DNA of 64,000 nt from Duganella sp. 1411 (GTDB taxonomy: Bacteria; Pseudomonadota; Gammaproteobacteria; Burkholderiales; Burkholderiaceae_D): NCBI RefSeq assembly GCF_017833525.1, contig NZ_JAFICD010000007.1, positions 1-64,000 of the forward strand, read 5' to 3'. The translations under genes and the position numbers were made by a program. A model generated the notes under the pieces. That model was given only the letters and a program-made list of their open reading frames with translations. It was not told the DNA's origin and did no database searches. This document shows positions 47,625-59,322 of this stretch, piece by piece. The first letter of the stretch is position 1, and every line of letters starts with the position of its first letter.

Positions 47625-48611
47625 ATGTCCAACAACGACAACAACCAGCTCGATCCATCGCGCCGCTCCGCCCTGGCCGGCGGCGCCTTCGCCGCCGCGG
47701 CGGCCGTCGCCAGCGCGCTGCCGCTGGCCGCCGTCAGCACCGACAGCCAGGCCGCCACCACCGGCAAGCTGCAAAAGACCGCCAGCACCATCACCACCCG
47801 CGACGGCGTCGAGATCTATTACAAGGATTGGGGTCCGCGCAACGGCCAGCCGGTGATCCTCAGCCACGGCTGGCCGCTCAACGCCGACAGCTGGGAATCG
47901 GCCGCCTTCCACCTGGCCAGCAACGGCTTCCGCGTGGTCAGCCACGACCGCCGCGGCCACGGCCGCTCCAGCCAGCCGTGGGACGGCAACGACATGGACC
48001 ACTACGCCGACGACCTGGCGCAGCTGATCGAGGCGCTCAACCTGAACAACATCATCCTGGCAGGCTTTTCCACCGGCGGCGGCGAGGTGGCGCGCTACGT
48101 CGGCCGCCACGGCACCAAGCGCATCGCCAAGCTGGCGCTCATTTCCGCCGTCACGCCGCTGATGCTCAAGACCGACACCAACCCGGGCGGCCTGCCGCTG
48201 GAGGTGTTCGACGGCATCCGCGCGGCGTCGGTCGCCAATCGCGGCCAGTTGTACCTGGACTTCGCCTCCGGCCCGTTCTACAACTACAACCGGCCCGGCG
48301 CCAAGCCGTCGCAGGGCTTGATCAACGCCTTCTACAACCAGGGCATGCAGGCCGGCCACAAGAACACCTACGATTCGATCGCGGCGTTCGCCCAGACCGA
48401 CTTCCGCGACGACCTGAAAAAATTCGACAAGCCGACGCTGATCATCCACGGCGAGGACGACCAGGTGGTGCCGATCGACGCCGCCGGCCGCGCCGCCGCC
48501 AAGATCGTCAAGAATGCAAAACTGATCACTTATCCGGGCGCGCCGCACGGCCTGACCGACACCCACAAGGACAAGTTCAACGCCGACTTCCTGGCCTTCG
48601 CCAAGTCCTGA
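47625..48611 (+). CDS. exported alpha/beta hydrolase, non-haem haloperoxidase/arylesterase type
   Basis: A 328-residue protein with a twin-arginine-like signal (SRRSALAGGAFAAAAAVASA, about 12-42) and an alpha/beta-hydrolase domain: oxyanion HGWPLN, nucleophile GFSTGGGE (about residue 148), acid GEDDQVVP and catalytic His GAPHGL. It fits the cofactor-free haloperoxidase/esterase group. The ATG at 47625 is chosen because homologues start shortly before the RR. The Tat signal would place it in the periplasm. A terminator follows at 48637. Confidence 0.88.
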   Translation: MSNNDNNQLDPSRRSALAGGAFAAAAAVASALPLAAVSTDSQAATTGKLQKTASTITTRDGVEIYYKDWGPRNGQPVILSHGWPLNADSWESAAFHLASNGFRVVSHDRRGHGRSSQPWDGNDMDHYADDLAQLIEALNLNNIILAGFSTGGGEVARYVGRHGTKRIAKLALISAVTPLMLKTDTNPGGLPLEVFDGIRAASVANRGQLYLDFASGPFYNYNRPGAKPSQGLINAFYNQGMQAGHKNTYDSIAAFAQTDFRDDLKKFDKPTLIIHGEDDQVVPIDAAGRAAAKIVKNAKLITYPGAPHGLTDTHKDKFNADFLAFAKS

Positions 48612-48636
48612 CGGGACACGAAACAACAGTTCTCCG

Positions 48637-48660
48637 AAAACCGCCTGCGGGCGGTTTTTT
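48637..48660 (+). terminator. intrinsic terminator of the alpha/beta hydrolase gene
   Basis: AAAACCGCC (48637-48645) pairs with GGCGGTTTT (48650-48658) around a four-base loop and is followed by more T residues. Confidence 0.88.
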
Positions 48661-48709
48661 ATGTGATATGGTCGCCGTTCCGCTCGGACCCGGCAGCACC
48701 CGATATCAC

Positions 48710-51327
<2,618 letters not shown>

Positions 51328-51331
<4 letters not shown>

Positions 51332-52326
51332 TCACCACACACCAACCGAACATGCCGCTGATCCTGGCGGTGGACGACGAAGCGAACAACCTGCAGCTGC
51401 TGCGCCACATCCTGCAGGACCGCTACCGCCTGCTGTACGCCAAGGACGGCGCACGCGCGCTGGAACTGGCCAGCCAGGAGCGCCCGCAGCTGATCCTGCT
51501 CGACGTCATGATGCCGGGGATGACCGGCTACGACGTCTGCCGCGCGCTCAAGGCAGACGGCGCCACCGCCGACATCCCGGTCATTTTCATCACCGCGCTG
51601 ACCGAGAGCCTGGACGAGGTGGTCGGCTTCGAGGCCGGCGCCGTCGACTACATCACCAAGCCGGTCAACCCGGCGATCGTGCGCGCGCGCGTGCGCACCC
51701 ACCTGTCGCTGGTGCGCGTGGACGAACTCAAACGCACGCGCCTGGAGATCGTCCAGCGCCTCGGCCTGGCCGCCGAATACAAGGACAACGAGACCGGCCG
51801 CCACGTGATCCGCATGAGCCATTATTCGCGCATCCTCGGCCTGGCGCTGGGCATGGGCGAAGCCGAGGCGGACGACCTGCTGCACGCCGCGCCGATGCAC
51901 GATGTCGGCAAGATCGGCATCCCCGACAGCATCCTGCGCAAACCGGGCGCGCTGGACGCGGACGAATGGAAGATCATGCAATCGCACGCCGCCATCGGCG
52001 GCGAGATCATCGGCCGGCACGCGCACGGCATGCTGGCGATGGCGCACGACGTGGCGGTGACGCACCACGAGAAATGGGACGGCAGCGGCTATCCGAACGG
52101 CCTGGCCGGCGAGCGCATCCCGCTGGTGGGGCGCATCGTGGCGATCGCCGACGTGTTCGACGCGCTGACGTCGGCGCGGCCCTACAAGGAGGCCTGGCCG
52201 CTGGAGCGGGCGGTCGAGCACATGCTGGCGCAGCGCGGCAAGCATTTCCAGCCGGAGCTGGTCGACCTGTTCCTGAAACAGATGCCCGCGCTGCTTGAGG
52301 TCAAGCGGCGCTGGGCAGAGCATTGA
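51328..52326 (+). CDS. response regulator with HD-GYP cyclic-di-GMP phosphodiesterase
   Basis: A 332-residue protein: receiver (about 10-125, D59 in LILLDVMMP) and HD-GYP domain (about 140-320) with H191-D192 in MHDVGKIGIPD and the full HHEKWDGSGYP motif (about 246-256). HD-GYP enzymes break down cyclic-di-GMP, lowering biofilm formation. It is coupled to the MHYT kinase, so a gas-responsive control of c-di-GMP is plausible. All metal-binding residues that can be judged are present. Confidence 0.94.
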
Positions 52327-52338
52327 AGGGCGGCGCCG

Positions 52339-53559
52339 TCAGGCCACCAGGCGCAGCTCGCGTCCCGCCAGGCGCGCCATGACGCCGACCACGTGGTCGA
52401 TCTGCGCCCGGGTGTGGCCGGCGTTCATCATGAAGCGCAGGCGCGCCTTGCCCACCGGCGCGGCCGGGAACTGCACGGCGTCGACGTGGATGCCTTCGCG
52501 CCGCAGTTCGATGGCGTAGCGCTGGCAGGTCTCGGCGTCGCCGATCAGCACCGGCAGGATCGGCGTCTGCGTCGACAGGATGGTGTAGCCGAGCGGCGCC
52601 ATCTTCTCGATGAAGTAGCGCTGGTTTTCCCACAGGCGCTGGCGGCGCTGCGGCTCCTGCTCCAGCAGGTCGAGCGCGGCCAGCAGCGCCGCCGCCTGGT
52701 CCGGCGGCGGCGGACAGGTGAAGCCGTAGGCGGAGCTGGTCAGCCGGATCACCTCGGCGACGTCGCGCTCGACGGCGACGAAGCCGCCGATCGCGCCGAG
52801 CGCCTTGCTCAGGGTCCCCATCTGCATGATGTTGTCGCTGTAGCAGTTGAAATGCTCCGAGGTGCCGCCGCCGTTGGCGCCGAGGATGCCGGTGGCGTGG
52901 GCGTCGTCGATGTACAGCAGCGCGCCATAGCGCTCGGCCAGCGCCACCAGGTCCGGCAGCGGCGCGATCGTGCCCTCCATGCTGAACACGCCGTCGCTGA
53001 CGATCAGCGGCGTGGTGCCCTCCTCGGCGCCGGCCTTGAGCAGCGCCTCCAGGTGGTTCATGTCGCAATGGCGGTAGTTGTAGCGCAGCGCGCCGGACAT
53101 CTGGATGCCCTCGCGGATGCTGATGTGGTTGAACTCGTCCGAGTAGTAGGCGTACTTGTGGCGCTTCTTGGTGCGGAAGCCGTGCAGCCGCGCCAGCGTG
53201 GCCGCCTTGACGATCGACGACAGCACGCCGATGTTGGTCATGTAGCCGGTCACGAACAGCACCGCGTCGCTCTTGTGCTTGAGGGCCCCGAGGCGCGTCT
53301 CGAGCTCGCGGTAGACCTCCAGGTCGCCGCCGAGCAGGCGCGATTCGCAGTTGCCCACGCCGTAGCGGTCCAGGCCCTCCTTGGCCGCCGCCACCAGGCG
53401 CGGATGGTTGGCCAGCGCCAGATAGTTGTTGGTGCTGAAGGAGACCAGCGTTTCGCCGCCGGTGTCGAAGGTCGGATCGGGCAAGGTGCTGTGCACCTGC
53501 GAGGTGTGGTGGACCGGATGGTGCCGCAGCCAGTGGGCGATGTCGCTTAAATCGTGCAT
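52339..53559 (-). CDS. PLP-dependent alpha-oxoamine synthase (BioF/KBL/CqsA-like)
   Basis: A 406-residue fold-type-I enzyme. It shows STNNYLALANHP, GVGNCESRLLGG, DDAHATGILG (Asp-x-His over the PLP) and the lysine loop GTLSKALGAIGG. Such enzymes condense an acyl-CoA with an amino acid. It is not in a biotin cluster and differs from BioF in GNCESR versus GSTGSR, so it may make a signal (CqsA/JqsA-like), a sphingoid base or other product. An upstream ATG at 53592 is possible. It stands beside, but is not co-transcribed with, an MHYT kinase gene and an OmpR-type pair. Confidence 0.8.
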   Translation of the reverse strand: MHDLSDIAHWLRHHPVHHTSQVHSTLPDPTFDTGGETLVSFSTNNYLALANHPRLVAAAKEGLDRYGVGNCESRLLGGDLEVYRELETRLGALKHKSDAVLFVTGYMTNIGVLSSIVKAATLARLHGFRTKKRHKYAYYSDEFNHISIREGIQMSGALRYNYRHCDMNHLEALLKAGAEEGTTPLIVSDGVFSMEGTIAPLPDLVALAERYGALLYIDDAHATGILGANGGGTSEHFNCYSDNIMQMGTLSKALGAIGGFVAVERDVAEVIRLTSSAYGFTCPPPPDQAAALLAALDLLEQEPQRRQRLWENQRYFIEKMAPLGYTILSTQTPILPVLIGDAETCQRYAIELRREGIHVDAVQFPAAPVGKARLRFMMNAGHTRAQIDHVVGVMARLAGRELRLVA

Positions 53560-53668
53560 GATGGGAGAGTCGAGTGGTTGTGCGGCCATCATAGGACCGC
53601 CCGCCTCTCCGCAAGATTGCGGTCACATTACAGCTAGGATAGCTTGGGCCGGCCGGGGCGCTCGGCCT

Positions 53669-55108
53669 TCACGCCGGCGCCAGCGGCAGCAGGATGCGCG
53701 CGACCAGCCCGGGCGCGCCGTTCTCCAGCGCCAGCGCGCCGCCGTGCGAGGTCGCGGTGGCGCTGACGATGGCCAGTCCGAGGCCGTTGCCGGGCAGGTG
53801 GCGGCTCTTGTCGAGCCGGTAGAACCGCTGCGTCACCTTGTCGCGCTCCTCGTCCGGGATGCCCGGGCCGTTGTCGTGGATAGCGATCGACGCCTGGCCC
53901 TGGTGCAGGCCGGCGCGCATGCGGATGGTGGCGCCGGGACCGGCGTACTTGATGGCGTTGTCGAGCAGGCTGGCGACGGCGCTGGCCAGCAGGTTGCGGT
54001 CGCCGTCGACGAACAGCGAGGCCGGCGCGTCGACCGTCAGCGCGATGCCGCCATCCTCGGCGATGGCCTCGTACATCTCGCCGATGTCGGCCACCACGCG
54101 CCCCAGGTCGAGCCGCTCGAACAGGCGCGCGCGCATGCCCGATTCGGCCTCGGCGATCTGCAGCAGGCGCTCGAACAGGCGTATCAGATCGTCGATGTCG
54201 TCGATGGCGTCGTGGGCGGCGCCGGACAGGCGCGCCACCGTCACCTCGTGGCGCAGCGCGTCGTCGAGCCGCCCGCGGATGCGGCTCAGCGGCGTGCGCA
54301 GGTCGTGGGCGATGGCGTTGGAGACGTGGCGGATGCCCTCCATCAGCAGCTCGATGCGGTCGAGCATGCGGTTGATGTCGCGGTTGAGCAGCGCGAACTC
54401 GTCGCCGCCGGAGACCGGGATGCGGTGACTCAGATTGCCCGCCTCGATCTGCGCGGCGGTGCGGCGGATCTGGCCGAGGCGCCCCTCGATACCGTGCCGG
54501 AACAGCAGCGCGCCGGCCACCGTCAGCAGCAGCGAGACGCCGGCGCCGGCCAGCAGCGCGCGCCAGATCACCTCGCGCACCGCGTGCTGCTCGCTCAGGT
54601 CGCGCCCGACGATCAGCAGGCCGCCGTCGGCCATCGGCCGCAGGTACAGGCGCGCCGGCCGCTCGTGGCCGGCGCGCCGGACGGCGGTGGTGATCATTTC
54701 CGAGCCCCCGCCCTCCCGCGCGCCGCGCGCCGCGCCGGCCGGCACGACGTCCAGATTGCCGGCCAGCGGCACGCCGTCGGCGGCGATCAGCTGGAAGATC
54801 TCGCGGTCGGTGTCGATGCCGTCGGTCAGCTGGCGCCGCACCTCCTCCACCAGCGCACCGTGGCCCGGCATGCCGGCGTGCCCGAGCAGGCGCTCGGACT
54901 GCATGACGATCTTGCCGTCGAGGTTATCATCGAGCACGCCGATGGTGCCGGTGTAGAAGACCGCCGACACCACCACGATCGAGACGGTGCCCAGCAGGCC
55001 GTAGCCCAGCACCAGCTTGGCGGCGATCGAGGCCCGCCCGAGCGTGCCGAAGCCCAGCCTGGCCGCGAGCGGGCGCGGGCGCCCACGCTCACGCTCACGC
55101 TCAATCAA
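53669..55108 (-). CDS. EnvZ-like sensor histidine kinase
   Basis: A 479-residue kinase: helix 1 (about 32-52), periplasmic domain (about 55-182), helix 2 (about 183-205), HAMP (about 205-258), HisKA with AIAHDLRTPLSR (His268) and HATPase (about 365-475). The start at 55108 overlaps the response-regulator stop by eight bases. The N-terminus (MIERERERGR) is highly charged. Signal unknown. Confidence 0.92.
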   Translation of the reverse strand: MIERERERGRPRPLAARLGFGTLGRASIAAKLVLGYGLLGTVSIVVVSAVFYTGTIGVLDDNLDGKIVMQSERLLGHAGMPGHGALVEEVRRQLTDGIDTDREIFQLIAADGVPLAGNLDVVPAGAARGAREGGGSEMITTAVRRAGHERPARLYLRPMADGGLLIVGRDLSEQHAVREVIWRALLAGAGVSLLLTVAGALLFRHGIEGRLGQIRRTAAQIEAGNLSHRIPVSGGDEFALLNRDINRMLDRIELLMEGIRHVSNAIAHDLRTPLSRIRGRLDDALRHEVTVARLSGAAHDAIDDIDDLIRLFERLLQIAEAESGMRARLFERLDLGRVVADIGEMYEAIAEDGGIALTVDAPASLFVDGDRNLLASAVASLLDNAIKYAGPGATIRMRAGLHQGQASIAIHDNGPGIPDEERDKVTQRFYRLDKSRHLPGNGLGLAIVSATATSHGGALALENGAPGLVARILLPLAPA

Positions 55109-55823
55109 GCGCCTGCTCCGTCGCGTCGGCGGCGGCGGCGCCCATGCGGTAGCCGACGCCGCGCAGCGTGTGGATCAGCATGACGGGGAAATCCTTGTCC
55201 ACCTTGGCGCGCAGGCGGCTGATCTGGACGTCGATGACGTTGGTCTGCGGGTCGAAATGGTAGTCCCACACCGATTCGAGCAGCATGGTGCGGGTCACCA
55301 CCTGGTTCTCGTTGCGCATCAGGTACTCGAGCAGCCGGTACTCGCGCGGCTGCAAGGTGATGACCTTGGCGCCGCGCGTGACGCGCATGGTGCGCAGGTC
55401 CAGGGTCAGGTCGGCCACCTGCAGCTGGGTGCTGTCGGCGCCGGGCGCGCTGCGCCGCAGCAGCGCCTCGACCCGCGCCAGCAGCTCGGAAAAGGCGAAC
55501 GGCTTGGACAGGTAGTCGTCGGCGCCGCCGCGCAGGCCCGTCACGCGGGCGTCGATGGTGGTCAGCGCGCTGACGATAATGACGGGGGTCTGCTTGCCCA
55601 GCGCGCGCAGCTTGTCGACGATGGACAGGCCGTCGATGCGGCCCGGCAGCATGCGGTCGAGGATGATCAGGTCCCACTGCTCGCCGGTGGCGTAATCGAG
55701 TCCGTCCGGACCGGTCGCGCAGGCGGTGACGAGGTAGCCCGCTTCGCGCAGGCCCTTGCAGATGTAGTTCGAGGTTTCGGCTTCATCTTCGATAACCAGG
55801 CAGCGCACGCGGTTCTCCATCAT
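55101..55823 (-). CDS. OmpR/PhoB-family response regulator
   Basis: A 240-residue regulator: receiver (D56 in LIILDRMLP) and winged-helix DNA-binding domain (about 140-235, LEYLMRNENQVVTRTMLLES, HTLRGVGYRM). It pairs with the kinase that overlaps it. Targets are unknown; the oxoamine synthase beyond the kinase gene may be one. Confidence 0.95.
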   Translation of the reverse strand: MMENRVRCLVIEDEAETSNYICKGLREAGYLVTACATGPDGLDYATGEQWDLIILDRMLPGRIDGLSIVDKLRALGKQTPVIIVSALTTIDARVTGLRGGADDYLSKPFAFSELLARVEALLRRSAPGADSTQLQVADLTLDLRTMRVTRGAKVITLQPREYRLLEYLMRNENQVVTRTMLLESVWDYHFDPQTNVIDVQISRLRAKVDKDFPVMLIHTLRGVGYRMGAAAADATEQALD

Positions 55824-56008
55824 TTGGGACGATGGGCGTATTCTACCGCGCTTGCGGGGGGCCGAAGGTGAACTCCCACCCGGCCGACGTCGTTGCGTCG
55901 CACAGGGGGTGGCGCCATCTTGGTAGCGCCATCAATGAGGACCATCGGCGGGGTGCGGAGTTCGGTGACCATGATAGCGGCGCGGCGCCGCCGGGGATTT
56001 GCGCCAGA

Positions 56009-57160
56009 TCAAACAGTGCGGTCGCGCAGGGGCGCGCGCTTGCCGCCGTGGCGCGCCGCCAACTCGCGGTACAGCGCGTGGTAGCTCTCGGCCATGCGCT
56101 CGGCGGTGAACAGTTCCCAGTAGCGCGCCTCGGCGCGGCGGCCCATCTCGGCGGCGCGCTCCGGTTGCTCCCACAGCAGGCGCATGGCGCCGCTGAACGC
56201 CTGCGGATCGTTGGGCGGCACCACCAGGCCGGTCTCGTTGTCGATGTTGATGTAGGTGGTGCCGGTGCCGATCTCGCTCGAGATCATCGGCTTGCCGAAC
56301 ATGGCCCCCTCCAGCAGCGAGATGCCGAACGCCTCCGAGCGCAGGTGCGACGGAAACACCATCGCGTAGCACAGCTTGAGCAGCGCGATCTTGTCCTCCT
56401 CCTCCACCGCGCCGACGAACGTCACGTGGGTCAGCCCGAGGCGGGCGGCGTGCTCCTTGAGTTCGCGCTCGATCGGCCCGGCGCCGACGATCACCACCGG
56501 ATAGTCGATGTCGGCCATGGCGTCGAGCAGGATGTGCAAGCCCTTGTAGTAGCGCAGCACGCCGATGAACAGGAAGAAGCGCTCGCCGCAGCGCGCGCGC
56601 CATTTGTCCATCACCGCCGCCGACGGCTGCGGATAGATGCTCTTATCGAGGCCGTAGGTGATGGTGCGGGTCTTGTGTTCGAAGCGCTTGAGCACCGGCG
56701 ACGAGGCCAGGTAGTTCGGCGAGGTGGCGATGATGGTGTCGACGCTGCGCAGGAAGCGGCGCTTGAGCGGGCTGTAGACGCGCAGCAGGTTCTTCTGGCG
56801 CACGATGTCGGAATGGTAGGTCACCACGCTCGGCTTGTCGATGCGGGCCATGAAGTGGGCGATGTCCATGAACGGCCACGGGAAGTGGTAGTGGATCACG
56901 TCGGCCTTGCGCGCCAGCCGGGCCAGCGCGCGGATCGCCGCGAACGAGAACCCGGTCGAGGCGATCTCGAAGTCCATGCGCACGCGGTGCACGGTGTGGC
57001 CTTCCAGCTCGATGCGCGCCGGGCCGGCGTCGCGGGTCAGGGTCAGCACTTCGTTGGTCACACCGAGGCGGCCGGTCCCTACGCACATCTGGCGGATGAC
57101 TTGCTCGATTCCGCCCCAGCTGTCGGGGTAGTAGGTCTTGTAGAAATGAAGGACGCGCAT
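56009..57160 (-). CDS. GT4 glycosyltransferase, WbpZ-like (D-rhamnan assembly)
   Basis: The 383-residue GT-B enzyme begins MRVLHFYKTYYPDSWGGIEQ, the donor-site loop seen in WbpZ-type enzymes, and has the EX7E acceptor motif as EAFGISLLEGAMFGKP (about 290). WbpZ joins the first D-rhamnose of the Pseudomonas A-band chain; here it ends the gmd-rmd operon, so a D-rhamnosyl transfer is likely but by analogy. Cytoplasmic, membrane-associated. Confidence 0.82.
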   Translation of the reverse strand: MRVLHFYKTYYPDSWGGIEQVIRQMCVGTGRLGVTNEVLTLTRDAGPARIELEGHTVHRVRMDFEIASTGFSFAAIRALARLARKADVIHYHFPWPFMDIAHFMARIDKPSVVTYHSDIVRQKNLLRVYSPLKRRFLRSVDTIIATSPNYLASSPVLKRFEHKTRTITYGLDKSIYPQPSAAVMDKWRARCGERFFLFIGVLRYYKGLHILLDAMADIDYPVVIVGAGPIERELKEHAARLGLTHVTFVGAVEEEDKIALLKLCYAMVFPSHLRSEAFGISLLEGAMFGKPMISSEIGTGTTYINIDNETGLVVPPNDPQAFSGAMRLLWEQPERAAEMGRRAEARYWELFTAERMAESYHALYRELAARHGGKRAPLRDRTV

Positions 57161-57193
57161 GGCTGGTGGTCGGGCCGCTCGACGCGGCCGTTT

Positions 57194-57226
57194 AGTGTGA
57201 AATTAGTGTGACATCAGTGTGACAGG
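57194..57226. repeat. three tandem 11-bp repeats at a glycosyltransferase 3' end
   Basis: AGTGTGAAATT, AGTGTGACATC and AGTGTGACAGG follow directly. The last two contain the stop codon of the upstream glycosyltransferase gene. Their 11-base period matches a helical turn, but their function is unknown. Confidence 0.75.
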
Positions 57227-58398
57227 ACGTCATGATACACGGCCGCGGTGCGGCGGGCCGCCTCGTCCCAGGTCAGTTCCAGCGCGCGGCGGCGGCCGGC
57301 GGCCACCAGGCGCTGGCGCAGCGCGTCGTCGCGCGCGATGGCGGTCATCGCCGCGCTCATCTCCGGCACCGACAGCGGATCGAACTCCAGCGCCGCGCCC
57401 AGCGCCACCTCCGGCAGCGAGGTGGCGTTGGAGGTGGCCACCGGCACGCCGCTGGCGAAGGCCTCGACCAGCGGCAAGCCGAACCCCTCGTACAACGACG
57501 GGAACACGAAGGCGCCGGCGCCGGCGTACAGGTGGCGCAGCTGCCCGTGGTCGGTCAACTGGTCGAGCCAGACGACGTTTTCGCCGCGCTGCCGCGCGTC
57601 CTTGACGCGCGCGACCAGCTCCTCGCTGCGCCAGCCCGGCGCGCCGACGATCACCAGCTGGCGCGCCGACCGCAGCACCGGCGGCAACGCCAGGTAGGCC
57701 TCCAGCAGGCGCGCGATGTTCTTGCGCGGCTGCAACGTGCCGACGAACAGGAAGTAGCCGGCCCGCAGTCCGTATTGCGCCAGCGTGGCGTCGCGCTCCG
57801 CCGGGGGCGGGGCGTCGAACCATGCGGCGCCGACGCCGTGGTGCACCACGCTGATGCGGCGCTCGTCGACGCCGAAGCATTCGACCAACTCGCGGATCGA
57901 ATAGCGCGAACCGGTGATCACGTGCTGCGCCTTGCGCGCGGCCTTGGCCTGCAGCCAGTTCTTCAGGCGCCGCATCTTCGGGCTGCACCACTCGGGATGG
58001 GAAATCGGCAGCGCGTCGTGCAGGGTCGCCACGACCGGGCAATCCATGCGCACGATGCGGTAGTCGGTGGCGTGGAACAGGTCCAGCGGCGGCGCGCCCT
58101 TGCCCAGCGCGCGGCTGGCGTTCAGGTGCACGCTGGCCGGCAGCATCAAGTCGCCCAGGGTCGCCAGCGGGAACGACAGCGGCAGCGCGCGGCCCACCGT
58201 CAGGCGGGCGGCGTCGCCGGGCGGGGCAAAGCTGAACGGCAGCACCTCGCAGCCGGCGCCCGGCAGGTGCTCGAGCAAGGCGCGGCTGTAGACGCCGATG
58301 CCGTCCAGGCGGCCGCCGGTCAGCACCGGTTCGACGGTGGTGGTGGACAGGCCGACGCGCGGCCGGGGCATGGCGCTCACCGCGGGGCCGCCGCTCAA
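57214..58398 (-). CDS. GT4 glycosyltransferase
   Basis: The 394-residue GT-B enzyme shows the family's sugar-binding region (YFLFVGTLQPRKNIARLLEAY) and the EX7E motif SLYEGFGLPLVEAFASGVP (about 300). The start at 58398 overlaps the rmd stop (ATGA). It most likely transfers GDP-linked D-rhamnose (or mannose), being coupled to gmd and rmd and resembling WbpY-like genes in position. A 53-base spacer with 11-bp repeats follows. Confidence 0.85.
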   Translation of the reverse strand: MSGGPAVSAMPRPRVGLSTTTVEPVLTGGRLDGIGVYSRALLEHLPGAGCEVLPFSFAPPGDAARLTVGRALPLSFPLATLGDLMLPASVHLNASRALGKGAPPLDLFHATDYRIVRMDCPVVATLHDALPISHPEWCSPKMRRLKNWLQAKAARKAQHVITGSRYSIRELVECFGVDERRISVVHHGVGAAWFDAPPPAERDATLAQYGLRAGYFLFVGTLQPRKNIARLLEAYLALPPVLRSARQLVIVGAPGWRSEELVARVKDARQRGENVVWLDQLTDHGQLRHLYAGAGAFVFPSLYEGFGLPLVEAFASGVPVATSNATSLPEVALGAALEFDPLSVPEMSAAMTAIARDDALRQRLVAAGRRRALELTWDEAARRTAAVYHDVLSH

Positions 58399-59321
58399 GC
58401 CTGGTACATCCAGCGCAGCGTGTCGGCCAGCGGCACGGTGGCGACCGGACCGGTGACGGCGGCCAGGCGGCGGTTGTCGCCGACCAGGCGCACCACCTCG
58501 TTGGCGCGCACGAAGGCGGGGTTGACGTGGACGTTGATCTTGTAGCCGGCGATGTCGGCCATCATGTCGAGCGCCTCGCCGAGCGAATACGCGTGGCCCG
58601 AGCAGATGTTAAAGGCCTGGCCGGCGGCGGCCGGCGCGGCCAGCAGGCGGCGGTAGCTGCGCGCCACCATGCGCACGTCGGAGAAGTCGCGCCACACGTG
58701 CAGGTTGCCCAGTTCGATGTCGGCGGCGCGGCGGCGGAAGTGCGCGACGATCTTCGGCAGCAGGAAGTTCTCGTGCTGGCCGACGCCGGTGTAGTTGAAC
58801 GGACGCGCGACGATCAGCGGCAGCTTGTCCTGCCACAGGCGCGCCATGTATTCCATCGCCAGCTTGCTGACGGCGTAATCGTTGGCCGGCGCCGCCGGCA
58901 CGTCCTCGCCGATCACGCCGACGTCGGTGTTGCCGTAGATGTTGGCGCTCGAGGCCAGCAGCACGGCCGACGGCTTCGTCTCCAGGCCGGCCAGCGCCTC
59001 GAGCAGATTGCGGGTGCCGGCCACGTTGACGCGGTAGATTTGTTCGACGTCGCCGTGGCCGACGAAGGCGATGGCGGCCAGGTGCAGCACCACGTCCGGG
59101 CGCACCGCTTGCACCACGTCGGCCAGGCCGGCGCGGTCGTTCAGATCGACCGCGAAGCGCCCTTCGGCGGGCGCGCCGTCCGGCGAAACGGTGCCGAAGA
59201 CCTGGTAGCCGGCGGCGCTGAGCTCCTGCTCGACATACCGGCCGGTGAAGCCGGACAGGCCGGTGACCAACGCCCGCTTGCCGCTTCCTTCGCCCTCCAA
59301 CGCCGCCGTCACCGCGTTCAC
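58395..59321 (-). CDS. rmd: GDP-6-deoxy-D-mannose reductase
   Basis: The 308-residue SDR enzyme reduces GDP-4-dehydro-6-deoxy-D-mannose to GDP-D-rhamnose with NAD(P)H. It shows the nucleotide-binding GLSGFTGRY, and active site YAVSK (about 150) with NICSGHAYSLGEAL late. It starts two bases from the gmd stop. GDP-fucose synthase (Fcl) would be the alternative but the sequence lacks its epimerase context; Rmd is preferred by length and by the neighbour glycosyltransferases. Confidence 0.88.
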   Translation of the reverse strand: MNAVTAALEGEGSGKRALVTGLSGFTGRYVEQELSAAGYQVFGTVSPDGAPAEGRFAVDLNDRAGLADVVQAVRPDVVLHLAAIAFVGHGDVEQIYRVNVAGTRNLLEALAGLETKPSAVLLASSANIYGNTDVGVIGEDVPAAPANDYAVSKLAMEYMARLWQDKLPLIVARPFNYTGVGQHENFLLPKIVAHFRRRAADIELGNLHVWRDFSDVRMVARSYRRLLAAPAAAGQAFNICSGHAYSLGEALDMMADIAGYKINVHVNPAFVRANEVVRLVGDNRRLAAVTGPVATVPLADTLRWMYQA

Positions 59322-59322
59322 C

